DNA of 64,000 bases from Gloeobacter kilaueensis JS1. Lineage in GTDB: Bacteria; Cyanobacteriota; Cyanobacteriia; Gloeobacterales; Gloeobacteraceae. The stretch lies in the NCBI RefSeq assembly GCF_000484535.1, contig NC_022600.1, forward strand, positions 1,178,001-1,242,000. The letters run 5' to 3'. This document shows positions 53,956 to 62,871 of this stretch, piece by piece. The first letter of the stretch is position 1, and each line of letters begins with the position of its first letter. The position numbers and the translations under genes were made by a program. The notes under the pieces are model-generated. The model saw only the letters and a list, made by a program, of their open reading frames with translations, was not told the origin of the DNA and searched no databases.

Positions 53956-54350
53956 CGCCGCACCGTCTGGGGCAAGAATTGTTCGAGGTACAGGCGCAAC
54001 TGCTGCTCGTCGAAGAGCATCGGGATGAAGTGGGGGCTGTAGACTTCGCGAAAGTAAAAAAGAATCGGCAGCCCCGGCCAGAAAATCTTCCAGCTCAGCC
54101 AGTCCTTGTAAGGAAAGCTCACCACCCGGCGGCGGTACTGCCAGACCTCGAAGGCTTCGGCGGCGAAGACAAGGCGCACCGTGGCGGTCTGAAAACCGAG
54201 AAACAGACCAAAGATCACAAGCAGCAGACCGATGCCCAGAATCCAGCGCACCGCCAGCAGGCCCAGGACGATCACCGCCAGGCTCAACCAGGGCCGGGGC
54301 GAGACGACGCGGGCGCTCGAAGGGGGCGGGGCAAAGGGGTCCGTGAACAC
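53952..54350 (-). CDS. DUF3119 membrane protein
   Basis: 132 aa from a GTG at 54350. Two membrane segments (LSLAVIVLGLLAVRWILGIG, LLVIFGLFLGFQ) followed by ATVRLVFAAEAFEVWQYR and SFPYKDWLSWKIFWPGLPILFYFRE. DUF3119 is found in cyanobacteria and plastid-bearing eukaryotes; function unknown. Start overlaps plsY. Confidence 0.85.
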   Translation of the reverse strand: MFTDPFAPPPSSARVVSPRPWLSLAVIVLGLLAVRWILGIGLLLVIFGLFLGFQTATVRLVFAAEAFEVWQYRRRVVSFPYKDWLSWKIFWPGLPILFYFREVYSPHFIPMLFDEQQLRLYLEQFLPQTVRR

Positions 54351-54507
54351 AAGTCGGTGCGCGAACGGCTAGATTCATCGTACCGTGCGCCCAAGAGGCT
54401 CCCAGCCACGGTCGCGAATATCCCTAGGGTTCTGCCGATTTTGGATGAGAGTACCGGTCGCTGTTCAGCAGGCGGACTACAGTAGTGATCGTCCCGAGGT
54501 GCGCTCG

Positions 54508-56736
54508 ATGGAATCGCCGCCCAAACCGCTTTCTGTAGGCTCACTGATCGACGGGCGCTACCGTCTGGTGCGCTTTATCGATGGCGGCGGCATGGGCAAG
54601 GTGTACGAGGCCGCCGATACGCGGCTGGCGGACAAGTCTGTCGCCATCAAGGTGCTGTTGCAGAATCTGGTGGGCGACGGCAAGCTCTTCGAGCAGTTGC
54701 ACCGCCGCTTCGAGCAGGAAGCGCAGCTGTGTGCGCTATTGGCAAGCCAGCCCGGCATCATTCAGGTGAGCGACTTCGGTATCGACGATCAGCGGCCCTA
54801 CCTGGTGATGGAGTACCTGGGAGCGCCGCCCCTGGGCCGCAGTCTCAAAGAAGTGATTCTCCACGAGGGGCCGCTTTCGCTGGAGCGGACCATCCGCCTC
54901 GCCGTCCAGATCTGCGAAAGTCTGCAATACGCCCACTCGGTGCGCACGCACCTGGGCGGCAGACAGATCATGGGCGTCGTCCACCGCGACATCAAGCCCA
55001 GCAACATCTTTGTCATGGACCGGGGCAGAGGAAACGAGTTCACCAAGATTCTTGACTTTGGCATCGCCAAGGCGGTGAGCGACGTCAGCCTCGCCCTCGG
55101 CACCAACATGGGCTTTATCGGTACCTGCGACTACGCTTCTCCCGAGCAGTTGCGCGGCGAAGACCTCGACGGGCGCACCGACATCTACTCGCTGGGCATC
55201 GTGCTCTACCAGATGCTCACCGGCCAGTTGCCGCTGCAGCCGCAGACCAACTCCTTTGCCGGCTGGTACCAGGCCCACAACCACGATCAGCCCACCGATC
55301 TGAGCAGCTTGAAGCTGGGTGAGGCGGTTCCTGCCGAAATTGCCAGGGCAATCATGAGTTGTCTTGCAAAAAATCCGGACCAGCGGCCCGCCTCGATGCA
55401 GGAGCTGAGCGAACGGTTGCAGGCGGGGCTGGTGGCACCGACGCACCTGCTCGTGGCACCGACGCACCAGCGCCCGCAGGTGGAAGCGGGTGAACCGGCG
55501 CGGGCCGACACGGTTTTTGCCGCCACGGCCACTTCGCCTAAAGCGGCGGCGGTGAAAGCCAGGGTGCAGAACCCACCGGAGCCGACGACGACTACAGGGC
55601 CGGGTTCACTGGCGCTCCTGCTGGGGGCGGGCCTCGGTCTGGCGGTCGTCGTGGGCGGTGGGGCGGCCCTTTTCTGGTCGTCCCGCTCCCAGGCTCCGCC
55701 GAAGCCACCCGCGCCAAAGCCTGCTGCAGCCTCGGTGAGCGAGGGCAACAGCGGCATTCAGGTGCAGCGCCTTGAGATCCATCGGCCCGAGAACGAAAAA
55801 GCGGCAGTCCATAAAAACCTGCCGCTTTTTGAGAGCGCCTCGCGGCTGGAGGGGCACACCCAACCGGTGAGCGCCCTGGCGGTAAGCGCCGACGGCACGA
55901 AACTTGCCAGCGGCGGCAGCGACCGCACCGTGCGGCTCTGGAATCTGGGCGACGGTACCGCCGGTTTGAGCCTGAGCGACAACCTCGACTCGGTGCGGTC
56001 GGTCGCCCTCGCCCGCAGCCGTCCGCTCGTGATAAGCGGCGGCAGTGACAGGAGCATCCGCCTCTGGGACGGCGAGAGCGGCCAGTTGCAGCGCACCCTG
56101 AACGGCTACTCCGGTGCAGTGCTCGCCGTCGCCGTCAGCCCCGACGAGCAGGTGATCGCCGGTGGCAGCGCCGATGGCACCGTCAAACTCTGGAACGCCG
56201 AGAGCGGTGAGCTACTGCGCACGTTGAGCGGCCACACCGACGCGGTGCGGGCCCTCGCCTTCAGTCCCGACGGCAAACTGCTCGCCACCGGCAGCGACGA
56301 TCGCACCCTGCGGCTGTGGGAGGTAGCAGGCGGTGATGAGCCATTGCGCACGTTGAGCGGCCACGCCGGAGCGGTGCGCGCCATCGCCTTCAGTCTTGAC
56401 GGCAGCCTGCTTGCTACCGGTAGCAGCGACGGCGCTGCCAGGCTCTGGGATCCCGCAAGCGGCAAATTGCTGCGCACGCTCTCCGAGCACGAGCGCGCCG
56501 TCAACGCCGTCGCCATCAGCCCCGACGGCAAACTGCTCGCCACCGGCAGCGACGATCGGACTGTCCGGCTCTGGCGGTTACCCACCGGGGAACTGGAGCA
56601 GACTTTTAAGCCCACTGGCCGCCCGATCAACGCCCTCGCCTTCAGCCCGGACGGAACGAGCCTGATCGTGGCCGGCGACGACCCGACGATCCGAATCTGG
56701 CGGCGCACTTCCAGCGACGCTTCTCTCAGCCCATGA
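54508..56736 (+). CDS. Ser/Thr protein kinase with C-terminal WD40 propeller
   Basis: 742 aa from ATG 54508. Kinase domain about 15-290: IDGGGMGKVYEAADTRLADK, VAIKVLL with the Lys, GVVHRDIKPSNIFVMD, KILDFGIAKAV, DIYSLGIVLYQMLTGQLP. A Pro/Ala linker and one membrane helix (ALLLGAGLGLAVVVGGGAAL) follow at about 370-390. The C-terminal 300 residues are exactly seven WD40 repeats with GH...WD/LW ends, a full propeller, predicted outside the cytoplasm. Hank's-type kinases of this design are common in cyanobacteria. Stop overlaps mogA by 4 bases. Confidence 0.92.
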   Translation: MESPPKPLSVGSLIDGRYRLVRFIDGGGMGKVYEAADTRLADKSVAIKVLLQNLVGDGKLFEQLHRRFEQEAQLCALLASQPGIIQVSDFGIDDQRPYLVMEYLGAPPLGRSLKEVILHEGPLSLERTIRLAVQICESLQYAHSVRTHLGGRQIMGVVHRDIKPSNIFVMDRGRGNEFTKILDFGIAKAVSDVSLALGTNMGFIGTCDYASPEQLRGEDLDGRTDIYSLGIVLYQMLTGQLPLQPQTNSFAGWYQAHNHDQPTDLSSLKLGEAVPAEIARAIMSCLAKNPDQRPASMQELSERLQAGLVAPTHLLVAPTHQRPQVEAGEPARADTVFAATATSPKAAAVKARVQNPPEPTTTTGPGSLALLLGAGLGLAVVVGGGAALFWSSRSQAPPKPPAPKPAAASVSEGNSGIQVQRLEIHRPENEKAAVHKNLPLFESASRLEGHTQPVSALAVSADGTKLASGGSDRTVRLWNLGDGTAGLSLSDNLDSVRSVALARSRPLVISGGSDRSIRLWDGESGQLQRTLNGYSGAVLAVAVSPDEQVIAGGSADGTVKLWNAESGELLRTLSGHTDAVRALAFSPDGKLLATGSDDRTLRLWEVAGGDEPLRTLSGHAGAVRAIAFSLDGSLLATGSSDGAARLWDPASGKLLRTLSEHERAVNAVAISPDGKLLATGSDDRTVRLWRLPTGELEQTFKPTGRPINALAFSPDGTSLIVAGDDPTIRIWRRTSSDASLSP

Positions 56737-57263
56737 GTACCATCAAGATCGGCGTCCTCACCGCCTCCGACCGGGCGAGCGCCGGGGTCTACGACGATCT
56801 TTCCGGCCCGGCGATTGTCGAGACGTTAAAGCGCTATCTCAAAAGCGAATGGCAGCCGGTCTATCGATTGATCAGCGACGATCGACCGACGATCGAGCGC
56901 GAACTCATTCAGCTCATCGATGGCGAGGGCTGCTGTCTGGTGGTCACCACCGGCGGCACCGGCCCTGCCCCCCGCGATGTCACCCCCGAGGCGACCGAGG
57001 CAGTCTGTGACAAGCTCCTGCCCGGTTTTGGCGAACTGATGCGCTCTGTCTCGCTCCGGTACGTTCCGACCGCCATTCTTTCAAGGCAGACCGCCGGTAC
57101 GCGGGGCCGGGGGCTCATCATCAACCTGCCCGGCAAACCCAAGTCGATCCGCGAGTGCCTGGAGGCGGTCTTTCCGGCAGTGCCCTACTGCATCGACCTC
57201 ATCGGCGGACCGTACCTGGAAGTCGATCCGGCGGTGATCCAGGCGTTTCGCCCCCGCTCGTAG
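56733..57263 (+). CDS. mogA: Molybdopterin adenylyltransferase (MogA/MoaB)
   Basis: 176 aa. TASDRASAGVYDDLSGPAIVE and the LVVTTGGTGPAPRDVTPEATE motif of MPT-binding are intact, followed by RGRGLIINLPGKPKSIRECL. Adenylates molybdopterin in molybdenum cofactor synthesis. Its ATG overlaps the kinase stop, an odd coupling of unrelated functions. Confidence 0.92.
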   Translation: MSTIKIGVLTASDRASAGVYDDLSGPAIVETLKRYLKSEWQPVYRLISDDRPTIERELIQLIDGEGCCLVVTTGGTGPAPRDVTPEATEAVCDKLLPGFGELMRSVSLRYVPTAILSRQTAGTRGRGLIINLPGKPKSIRECLEAVFPAVPYCIDLIGGPYLEVDPAVIQAFRPRS

Positions 57264-57369
57264 CGCCGGGGGGGCGCAGCGGTTCGTCTGCGGGCGCACA
57301 GCACGGGGAGCCGGGAGGATGCCACAATCGGGACGGCACCCTAGCGATGGATATTTTGGAGATCGACCG

Positions 57370-58332
57370 ATGAGCGTAACCCAGCAGGAGGCTCTCGCCA
57401 GCCTCAGGATTCTGGTTCGGATGGTGTGGGCGGACGGCGTGCTCAAAGACGAGGAGCGCCAGGCGCTTGCAGAAGCGCTCAAAGGCGTAGAACTGCCCGA
57501 CGTCGATGTCGATGGCCTGCTCGCAGAGCAAAACCCGCTAGAAGAGCTGCTGGAGCAGGTGACCCACCCGGAGGCGCGCTCCGCCGTCTACGATTCGGCC
57601 TACACGATGGCCTACATCGACGGCGAGTGCAGCCCCGAAGAGCAGGCGCTGCTCGATCAGATCCGCGCTGCCTACGCCCTGCCCGAGACCAAGGTGCAGG
57701 CGGTGGCCGGAGCCCTGGCAGCCGTCCAGGCGGAGCCTGCTATTGCGGGCGAGGCCGTGAGCGACCCGGCGGAGCGCGAGGCGCAGGTGCGAAAACTCAT
57801 CCTCAGCCAGGCGACGACGACGGCGGTGCTGGGCGCTTTTCCGGTCCCCGGTTTTTCGATCGCCTTCGATATTTTGATCGTCGTGCTGCAGGGGCTGATG
57901 GTCCTCAACATCGCCAGAATCTACGGCTTCGATCCAAACGAACCGAAGACCCGCGAGGTGCGCGCCCTCATCGTCGGCAACCTCGGGCTGGTCGGAGCGA
58001 CGATCGCCGTGCGCAACCTGGCCAAATTTATTCCAGGAGCGGGCAGCGTCTTCGGCGGGGCGGCCACCTTCGCCACCACCTACGCCGCCGGAGAGGTCGC
58101 CAAAAAGTACTTCGCAGGCGGCGGCACCCTCGATGCGGCGAGCGTGCGCGAAGAATTAAAGCTGGCGCGCAAGGCAGGCGAGGCCGCCTACCAGCAGAAC
58201 GCCGAGGCGATCGCCGCAAGAAAGCAGGCGCTTGAACCGCAGATGCAAAGCCTGGCAGCGGACCTCAAGGCGGGCCGCCTCACCGAGGCGGAGTACCAGC
58301 AAAAGGTGCAGGAACTGACCAGAAGCACCTGA
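57370..58332 (+). CDS. TerB-like plus DUF697 protein
   Basis: 320 aa from ATG 57370. The N-terminal half (VRMVWADGVLKDEERQAL ... MAYIDGECSPEEQALLDQI) is TerB-like helical repeats with acidic metal positions. The second half has hydrophobic segments (TTAVLGAFPVPGFSIAFDIL, LVGATIAVRNLAKFIPGAG) of the DUF697 type, membrane-associated. C-terminal coiled coil. Function unknown; possibly membrane stress. A ribosome site is not obvious. Confidence 0.75.
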   Translation: MSVTQQEALASLRILVRMVWADGVLKDEERQALAEALKGVELPDVDVDGLLAEQNPLEELLEQVTHPEARSAVYDSAYTMAYIDGECSPEEQALLDQIRAAYALPETKVQAVAGALAAVQAEPAIAGEAVSDPAEREAQVRKLILSQATTTAVLGAFPVPGFSIAFDILIVVLQGLMVLNIARIYGFDPNEPKTREVRALIVGNLGLVGATIAVRNLAKFIPGAGSVFGGAATFATTYAAGEVAKKYFAGGGTLDAASVREELKLARKAGEAAYQQNAEAIAARKQALEPQMQSLAADLKAGRLTEAEYQQKVQELTRST

Positions 58333-58386
58333 TAAGAAGCGATCTTTTCCCCGCACCTGCACGTAGTACAGATAGAGAGAGCACGG

Positions 58387-58836
58387 ATGGTTCAGATGAT
58401 CGAAAAAGTCGTCAAGACCGATGAACAGTGGCAGCAGCAGCTGACCCGCGAACAGTACCTCGTCACTCGCAAAAAGGGAACAGAGCGGCCCTTCTGCGGT
58501 GCCTTCTACGATCACAAGCAGCCGGGAATCTACACCTGCGTCTGCTGTGGGCTCCCTTTGTTCACCGCCGATGCCAAGTTCGATTCCGGCACGGGCTGGC
58601 CCAGCTTCTTCGCCCCGGTGAGCGCTGAAAATGTTCGTACCGAGACCGACACCAGCCACGGAATGCGCCGCACTGAGATTCTCTGTGCTCGCTGCGACGC
58701 CCACCTGGGCCACGTCTTTACCGATGGTCCCCGGCCCACAGGCTTGCGCTACTGCCTTAATTCGGTTGCCCTCGAATTTACTCCGACAGCACCGGAGCGG
58801 ACCACCTCCACTAGCAGCGACCTGCCGGTGTCGTAA
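58387..58836 (+). CDS. msrB: Peptide-methionine (R)-S-oxide reductase MsrB
   Basis: 149 aa. Zinc-binding Cys in [11 protein letters not shown] and [25 protein letters not shown] for the active site and [11 protein letters not shown] with the catalytic Cys. Reduces the R-epimer of methionine sulfoxide, cytoplasmic; complements MsrA (20119). The start lies before pth by a 9-base gap. Confidence 0.95.
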   Translation: MVQMIEKVVKTDEQWQQQLTREQYLVTRKKGTERPFCGAFYDHKQPGIYTCVCCGLPLFTADAKFDSGTGWPSFFAPVSAENVRTETDTSHGMRRTEILCARCDAHLGHVFTDGPRPTGLRYCLNSVALEFTPTAPERTTSTSSDLPVS

Positions 58837-58845
58837 AAAGGGTTG

Positions 58846-59424
58846 ATGGAACTGCGTCTTTTCGTCGGGCTGGGCAACCCCGGCCCCCAGTACGCCCTTA
58901 CCCGCCACAACGCCGGATTTATGGCCGTCGATGCGCTGGCCCGCCGCTGGCACCTGGGCTGGACAGAAAAGAGCCGCTTCAAGGGATGGGTAGCCGAGGG
59001 GGCGGGGCCTGCCGGAAAGGCCCTGCTCCTCAAGCCCAACACCTACATGAACAGTTCCGGTCAGGCGGTGCGGACGCTCAGCGATTACTTTCGGATCGCC
59101 CCCGATCAGATCCTGGTGCTCTACGACGAGGTGGCCCTGCCCTTCGGCAAGATCCGGCTCCGGCTTGAAGGGTCCGCCGCCGGCCACAACGGCATCAAGT
59201 CGCTCATCGAACAGTTGGGCACCAGCCAGTTTGCCCGCCTGCGCATCGGCATCGGCACTGATCCACCCCCTGAGAACATGAGTGGCTACGTACTGGGCAA
59301 ATTTGGCCCCGAGCAGAGCGAAAAATTGCCGGCAATCCTCGACGGCTGCGTCGAGGCGGTCGAGGCTGCCCTCAAGGACGGTTTTGAAAAGGCGATGAGT
59401 ATCTTCAACGCAAAAAGTTATTAA
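58846..59424 (+). CDS. pth: Peptidyl-tRNA hydrolase
   Basis: 192 aa from ATG 58846. FVGLGNPGPQYALTRHNAGFMAVD with catalytic His, LLKPNTYMNSSGQAV, LVLYDEVALPFGKIRLR, GSAAGHNGIKSLIEQLGT. Frees tRNA from peptidyl-tRNA. Very likely in operon with msrB. Confidence 0.96.
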   Translation: MELRLFVGLGNPGPQYALTRHNAGFMAVDALARRWHLGWTEKSRFKGWVAEGAGPAGKALLLKPNTYMNSSGQAVRTLSDYFRIAPDQILVLYDEVALPFGKIRLRLEGSAAGHNGIKSLIEQLGTSQFARLRIGIGTDPPPENMSGYVLGKFGPEQSEKLPAILDGCVEAVEAALKDGFEKAMSIFNAKSY

Positions 59425-59549
59425 GCAACGATTGTAAACACATGATTTGTCGAATCCTTGATGAACCAGAATATACTGCCGCAAATCTTTATGTAAGTCG
59501 ATAAGAGAAAAGCGGCGCTGAATACACTCTACTTATTAAGATCTGGGAA
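59425..59549. other. Short intergenic region downstream of pth and locus B
   Basis: 125 bases, AT-rich, between the convergent ends of pth and locus B. No terminator hairpin with T run was seen. Confidence 0.4.
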
Positions 59550-59819
59550 TTACCACTGGGCTGAGAGCAATCGACGATATAAGGGCCATAGCAGAACTAT
59601 AGTTCCAGTAGCTATACCAACCACAAGTGCAGTGCCAAGTGGGTTGCAGATCACACTATAACTAGTAGCAAGGACACCCACAATCAAGGCAATAATTAAG
59701 ACTGATTTGTACCACCTGATACCAGACTGTGCCCAAGCTATTTGAGAGGCAGCCAGTATAAAAGCGCCGTTAGCAACTGCCCATCCAATGAATTCAGGCT
59801 TAAGCAGGTTTGATGTCAT
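59550..59819 (-). CDS. Small three-segment membrane protein, locus B (second)
   Basis: 89 aa from ATG 59819 (a longer frame to 59876 extends into the previous gene). Segments: FIGWAVANGAFILAASQIAW, SVLIIALIVGVLATSYSV and the last from NPLGTALVVGIATGT to IVLLWPLYR. The first 21 residues are identical to its neighbour at 60126 and the DNA is identical for 45 bases there. Shares the Gly-to-Pro spacing with locus A proteins. Confidence 0.75.
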   Translation of the reverse strand: MTSNLLKPEFIGWAVANGAFILAASQIAWAQSGIRWYKSVLIIALIVGVLATSYSVICNPLGTALVVGIATGTIVLLWPLYRRLLSAQW

Positions 59820-59828
59820 GGCTATTTC
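59776..59828. repeat. 53-bp direct repeat around the locus B second start, copy 1
   Basis: Matches 60083-60135 at 52 of 53 positions. It covers the start codon and first 15 codons of the small membrane protein and a few bases upstream. Together with the protein similarity this marks a recent tandem duplication or gene conversion. Confidence 0.95.
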
Positions 59829-59853
59829 GGAACCCAAGTTCAAGATTGAAAAG

Positions 59854-60126
59854 TCATTTAGCATCGGTAGAGACAAGCCATTTGTATAAGGGCAACGAGA
59901 GTATCAGAACAACAACAAACGCCCCCACAGCAATTGCTGTGCCTATAGGATTTAACGATACACTCCAGGTCGTTGCCAGCACCGCTACAACAAGAGCAGC
60001 AACAAAAATAGATCTGTACCACTTAATACCAGCCCAAGCAAAAGCTACTTGTGATGCGGCAGCAATGAATGCTCCATTTGCGACTGCCCATCCAATGAAT
60101 TCAGGCTTAAGCAGGTTTGATGTCAT
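59854..60126 (-). CDS. Small three-segment membrane protein, locus B (first)
   Basis: 90 aa, start 2 bases after the stop of the large protein. Segments FIGWAVANGAFIAAASQVAFAW, SIFVAALVVAVLATTWSV and NPIGTAIAVGAFVVVLILS, then LPLYKWLVSTDAK. Tandem paralogue of the protein at 59819 (34 bases later). Same Gly-to-Pro spacing as in locus A. Confidence 0.75.
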   Translation of the reverse strand: MTSNLLKPEFIGWAVANGAFIAAASQVAFAWAGIKWYRSIFVAALVVAVLATTWSVSLNPIGTAIAVGAFVVVLILSLPLYKWLVSTDAK

Positions 60127-60135
60127 GACTATTTC
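60083..60135. repeat. 53-bp direct repeat around the locus B first start, copy 2
   Basis: Partner of 59776-59828, offset by 307 bases. It begins in the last codons of the large protein, whose TAG lies at 60129-60131. Confidence 0.95.
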
Positions 60136-61481
60136 AGGGATTGAGGGTTTTCAGGTTTGGTCCAAGGCGCTTGAGTACCATTCTGGCGGCAGTAATCGTT
60201 TGCATCAATGATCCACCATTTATCTTGGCGGGCAGATTCTCCAGCAAGTGCTCCTGCCAGACCACCAATAGCTCCACCAGCCAGACCTCCGACTGTTCCC
60301 CCGAGCGGTCCCCCAGCTAAGGTTCCCCCAGCCGCTCCTGTACCCCCACCTGCAACACTTCCGAGTAAGCCGCCAGCCCCTGGCATCAATACTTGATCCC
60401 ACTCTCTTTTCTCTTGTTCTCGACGTTTTTGCTGGGGCGATGGTGGATATTTTTTCTCAATTTCGTTCAGGGTCTTGCACGTCTGATCATCAGGGTAGCC
60501 ATTTGGACCAACGGGCGGTCTTCCAGCGATTTGACCAGCAAAAGGAGTAGTGCTGCTTTGCTCAGTTGTTCCAGAAGCAGCTCCACCGATATAGCTCACG
60601 CTCGGGTCTCGGATATCTGGTGTTTCATCTAACGCTGGATTGGTACCAGTGGAATCGTCAGCTATCCCACCTTGCCCGTCTCGGAAGGCGTTCCACTCAC
60701 CCCAACTACTGTTGGCCACGCTGTAATCGGCGCTGTTGTCACTCTGTCCATAGCCGGTTAGCTCCTGCGACCCCATCAAGTTGTAGGACGCTTCGCCATC
60801 CGGTGTGTAGGCGGTGCTGGCATAACCGTTGTTATCTTCCTGCTGGCCATAGCCATAATTGTCAACCCCACTCCCCGAATCCACGCTCTGCTGGCCATCG
60901 AAGAGAGCAGAATTGTCGTAGTTGTAGCTATAACCGTCAATGACACTCCCAAAGCTCGTGTTTTGTTGTTCACCGGACGAATCAATGCCATTATCATTGC
61001 CGTCCTGGCGACTATAGGTGTCCGAAAAATCCTCGAAGCCCGCACCTTGTCGTTCGCCGAACAGATCAGCGGTGTAGTAGCCTCCGTCCTTGATGTAGCC
61101 GTAGCTATCAGCACTAGCCTCGAAGTCTGTACCCGGCTGTCCCAAGAGCGCAGAGCTGTCGTTATCCCAGGCGTTGCCGTAAGAAAAATCGGATGCTCCG
61201 TCGTCCTGGGATGCTCCTAGATCTTGTCCGTACCCTGCATCTGTTACGAAGCCATAGTCAGACTGACCACCGTCGCCATCGAATTGCTCGCTCTGGTCAT
61301 AGCCCTGCAGGTCCGCCTGCGCCTCACTATAGCCGTCGGCCACAGCATAGGGCTGCTCTTCTTCTTCGTTATCGGCAGGGTCTTCTTGCTCGTCGTCAAA
61401 ATCGGCGGCGGCATACTGTTCTTCGTCTGCACCAGCAGCTGAATACTCTTGCTCGCCCTCGAAGAAATTTGCTTCGTTCAT
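60129..61481 (-). CDS. Locus B large protein: acidic low-complexity N-term, glycine-zipper C-term
   Basis: 450 aa, no signal peptide. N-terminal ~290 residues are acidic and rich in Tyr, Asp, Ser, Gly, Gln and Asn (AVADGYSEAQADLQGYDQSE; IDGYSYNYDNSALFDGQQS). The C-terminal part starts YPDDQTCKTLN, then glycine-zipper repeats (GGLLGSVAGGGTGAAGGTLA, GGLAGGAIGGLAGALAG), then NDYCRQNGTQAPWTKPE. Matches the locus A protein (26435) in order and in the CK and YCR...APWTK motifs, but its N-terminus is diverged. Function unknown. Confidence 0.8.
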   Translation of the reverse strand: MNEANFFEGEQEYSAAGADEEQYAAADFDDEQEDPADNEEEEQPYAVADGYSEAQADLQGYDQSEQFDGDGGQSDYGFVTDAGYGQDLGASQDDGASDFSYGNAWDNDSSALLGQPGTDFEASADSYGYIKDGGYYTADLFGERQGAGFEDFSDTYSRQDGNDNGIDSSGEQQNTSFGSVIDGYSYNYDNSALFDGQQSVDSGSGVDNYGYGQQEDNNGYASTAYTPDGEASYNLMGSQELTGYGQSDNSADYSVANSSWGEWNAFRDGQGGIADDSTGTNPALDETPDIRDPSVSYIGGAASGTTEQSSTTPFAGQIAGRPPVGPNGYPDDQTCKTLNEIEKKYPPSPQQKRREQEKREWDQVLMPGAGGLLGSVAGGGTGAAGGTLAGGPLGGTVGGLAGGAIGGLAGALAGESARQDKWWIIDANDYCRQNGTQAPWTKPENPQSLK

Positions 61482-61700
61482 GACGCGCTTGCTGAAAGGG
61501 TTACTATCTGCGCAATTTAGAGTAGCAGATCAGAAATGTCAAGAACTATTCGGGGGAAATCTTTAACTACAGTAATAAGTGGAATCCCCTTCACTGGAGC
61601 AAGTACTGGTGGAAGCGATAGGAAACCAACTTATCCCTCGAGTGGGGGTTTGACAGCCGAGGGTATCCAGTCAAATGTCATACGGTTTAATCTCGCTCAC
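61482..61700. promoter_or_regulatory. Region between rdgB and locus B
   Basis: 219 bases between the 3' end of rdgB (transcribed towards locus B) and the 5' end of the large locus B gene. The locus B promoter should be here; an AT-rich patch at 61515-61580. No hairpin was identified. Confidence 0.35.
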
Positions 61701-62267
61701 CTACTTAGTAGCGAGGGCGGCGAGCAGGGCGCGCACCGCCCGGCCCCGATGGCTGTAGCGCTCCTTTTCAGCGATGTCGAGTTCGGCGAAGCTCTTGTTC
61801 GCCTCACTCACCCAGAAAACCGGGTCGTAGCCAAAGCCGCCGGTGCCACGGGGCGCTTCGAGAATCTGGCCCTCGCAGACCCCCTCGGCTTCGATAAGCG
61901 CCGCCCCCGGTCGGGCGAGGGCAATGGCGCAGACGAAGCGGGCGGCGCGGTCACTCTGCCCAGATAGGGCAGTGAGCAGGCGGGCGATGCGCTCGTCGTC
62001 GTCTTTGCCGTAGCGGGCCGAGTAGACTCCCGGTGCCCCCCCGAGCGCCTCCACCACAAGCCCCGAATCGTCCGCCACACTCCACTCGCCTGTAATCTGG
62101 GCGGCGGCCAGCGCCTTGAGGCGGGCATTTTCAGCGAACGTCGCTCCGGTCTCCTCGACGGCAAAGCCCGGCGGGGCCGCTTCAAGCTGCCAGCCACTCC
62201 CAGCGAACAGATGGCGCAATTCTTTTATTTTTCCTTGATTATTTGTTGCCAATATTAGCCGTTGCAT
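61701..62267 (-). CDS. rdgB: XTP/dITP pyrophosphatase (RdgB/HAM1)
   Basis: 188 aa. QRLILATNNQGKIKELRHLFA, ENARLKALAAAQITGEWSVADDSGLVVEAL, GVYSARYGKDDD, GFGYDPVFWVSEANKSFAEL and SHRGRAVRALLA. Removes deaminated purine nucleotides from the pool. Complements MazG (1927) and Nfi (10854) in nucleotide housekeeping. Confidence 0.96.
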   Translation of the reverse strand: MQRLILATNNQGKIKELRHLFAGSGWQLEAAPPGFAVEETGATFAENARLKALAAAQITGEWSVADDSGLVVEALGGAPGVYSARYGKDDDERIARLLTALSGQSDRAARFVCAIALARPGAALIEAEGVCEGQILEAPRGTGGFGYDPVFWVSEANKSFAELDIAEKERYSHRGRAVRALLAALATK

Positions 62268-62465
62268 TCTTATCTCAACACTTAAAAAGTGATCACTGTG
62301 CGGTCAATAATTTTGTGTTACCTCTTCTACTAAGAATGATATCGAACGATGAGTAATCAGCACATCAGGATTAACTTTGTTGAGGATCCGGGAATTTCGG
62401 CGAATTTGGCCTAACCTGAATTTATCTTCCCTTTATGCACAGATCAATAGCAGCGGGTGCGTCCC
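62268..62465. promoter_or_regulatory. AT-rich divergent promoter region
   Basis: 198 bases between divergent rdgB and the 117-aa gene. Contains an AT-rich stretch 62268-62345 suitable for promoters. No clear operator. Confidence 0.4.
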
Positions 62466-62819
62466 ATGGCTAATTTCTATGACCTCAAACACTACATCGC
62501 CCACTACATCAACAAGGGCCGTTGCCTGGTGAGCGAAAAAGGAAAGATCATCACCTTCTCCGAGCGGGTGTACGATCGTCGCGGCAACTACTCCGAGCCA
62601 TTCAATCACTTTATCGACCGACTTTTAGAGAGCGGCGAATTTTTTCATCTGTTCGTCGAGGGCGATCACTACGCATTTGCTGATTTGATCCACGCCGAGT
62701 ACGACCTCGAGTACTGCGTGCAGTGCCGCGAACCCATCCCGGTCCCGGTGGCAGGTGCGCTCGGTCCACCCGCCTGCTACCTCTGTCCAGACATTGTGCC
62801 CGCCCAAAAAACCTCCTGA
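62466..62819 (+). CDS. Conserved hypothetical protein with two CxxC motifs
   Basis: 117 aa from ATG 62466. N-terminal region FYDLKHYIAHYINKGRCLVS is mixed; the C-terminal ~30 residues carry YCVQCREP and ACYLCPD, probable zinc-knuckle. No membrane segment. I do not recognise a named family. It ends at a strong terminator. Confidence 0.7.
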   Translation: MANFYDLKHYIAHYINKGRCLVSEKGKIITFSERVYDRRGNYSEPFNHFIDRLLESGEFFHLFVEGDHYAFADLIHAEYDLEYCVQCREPIPVPVAGALGPPACYLCPDIVPAQKTS

Positions 62820-62821
62820 AC

Positions 62822-62853
62822 AAAAAGCGGGTGTGACTGCACCCGCTTTTTTT
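62822..62853 (+). terminator. Rho-independent terminator, bidirectional
   Basis: AAAAAGCGGGTG (62822-62833), loop TGACTG, CACCCGCTTTTT (62840-62851) with further T. On plus it ends the 117-aa gene; the leading A run gives a T run on the minus strand for gap2. Confidence 0.95.
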
Positions 62854-62871
62854 AGGCTGAGGCAGAGCCGA

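Noticed and set aside
58156-59484. 442-aa minus-strand frame
   Set aside because: Antisense to msrB and pth, both clear genes.
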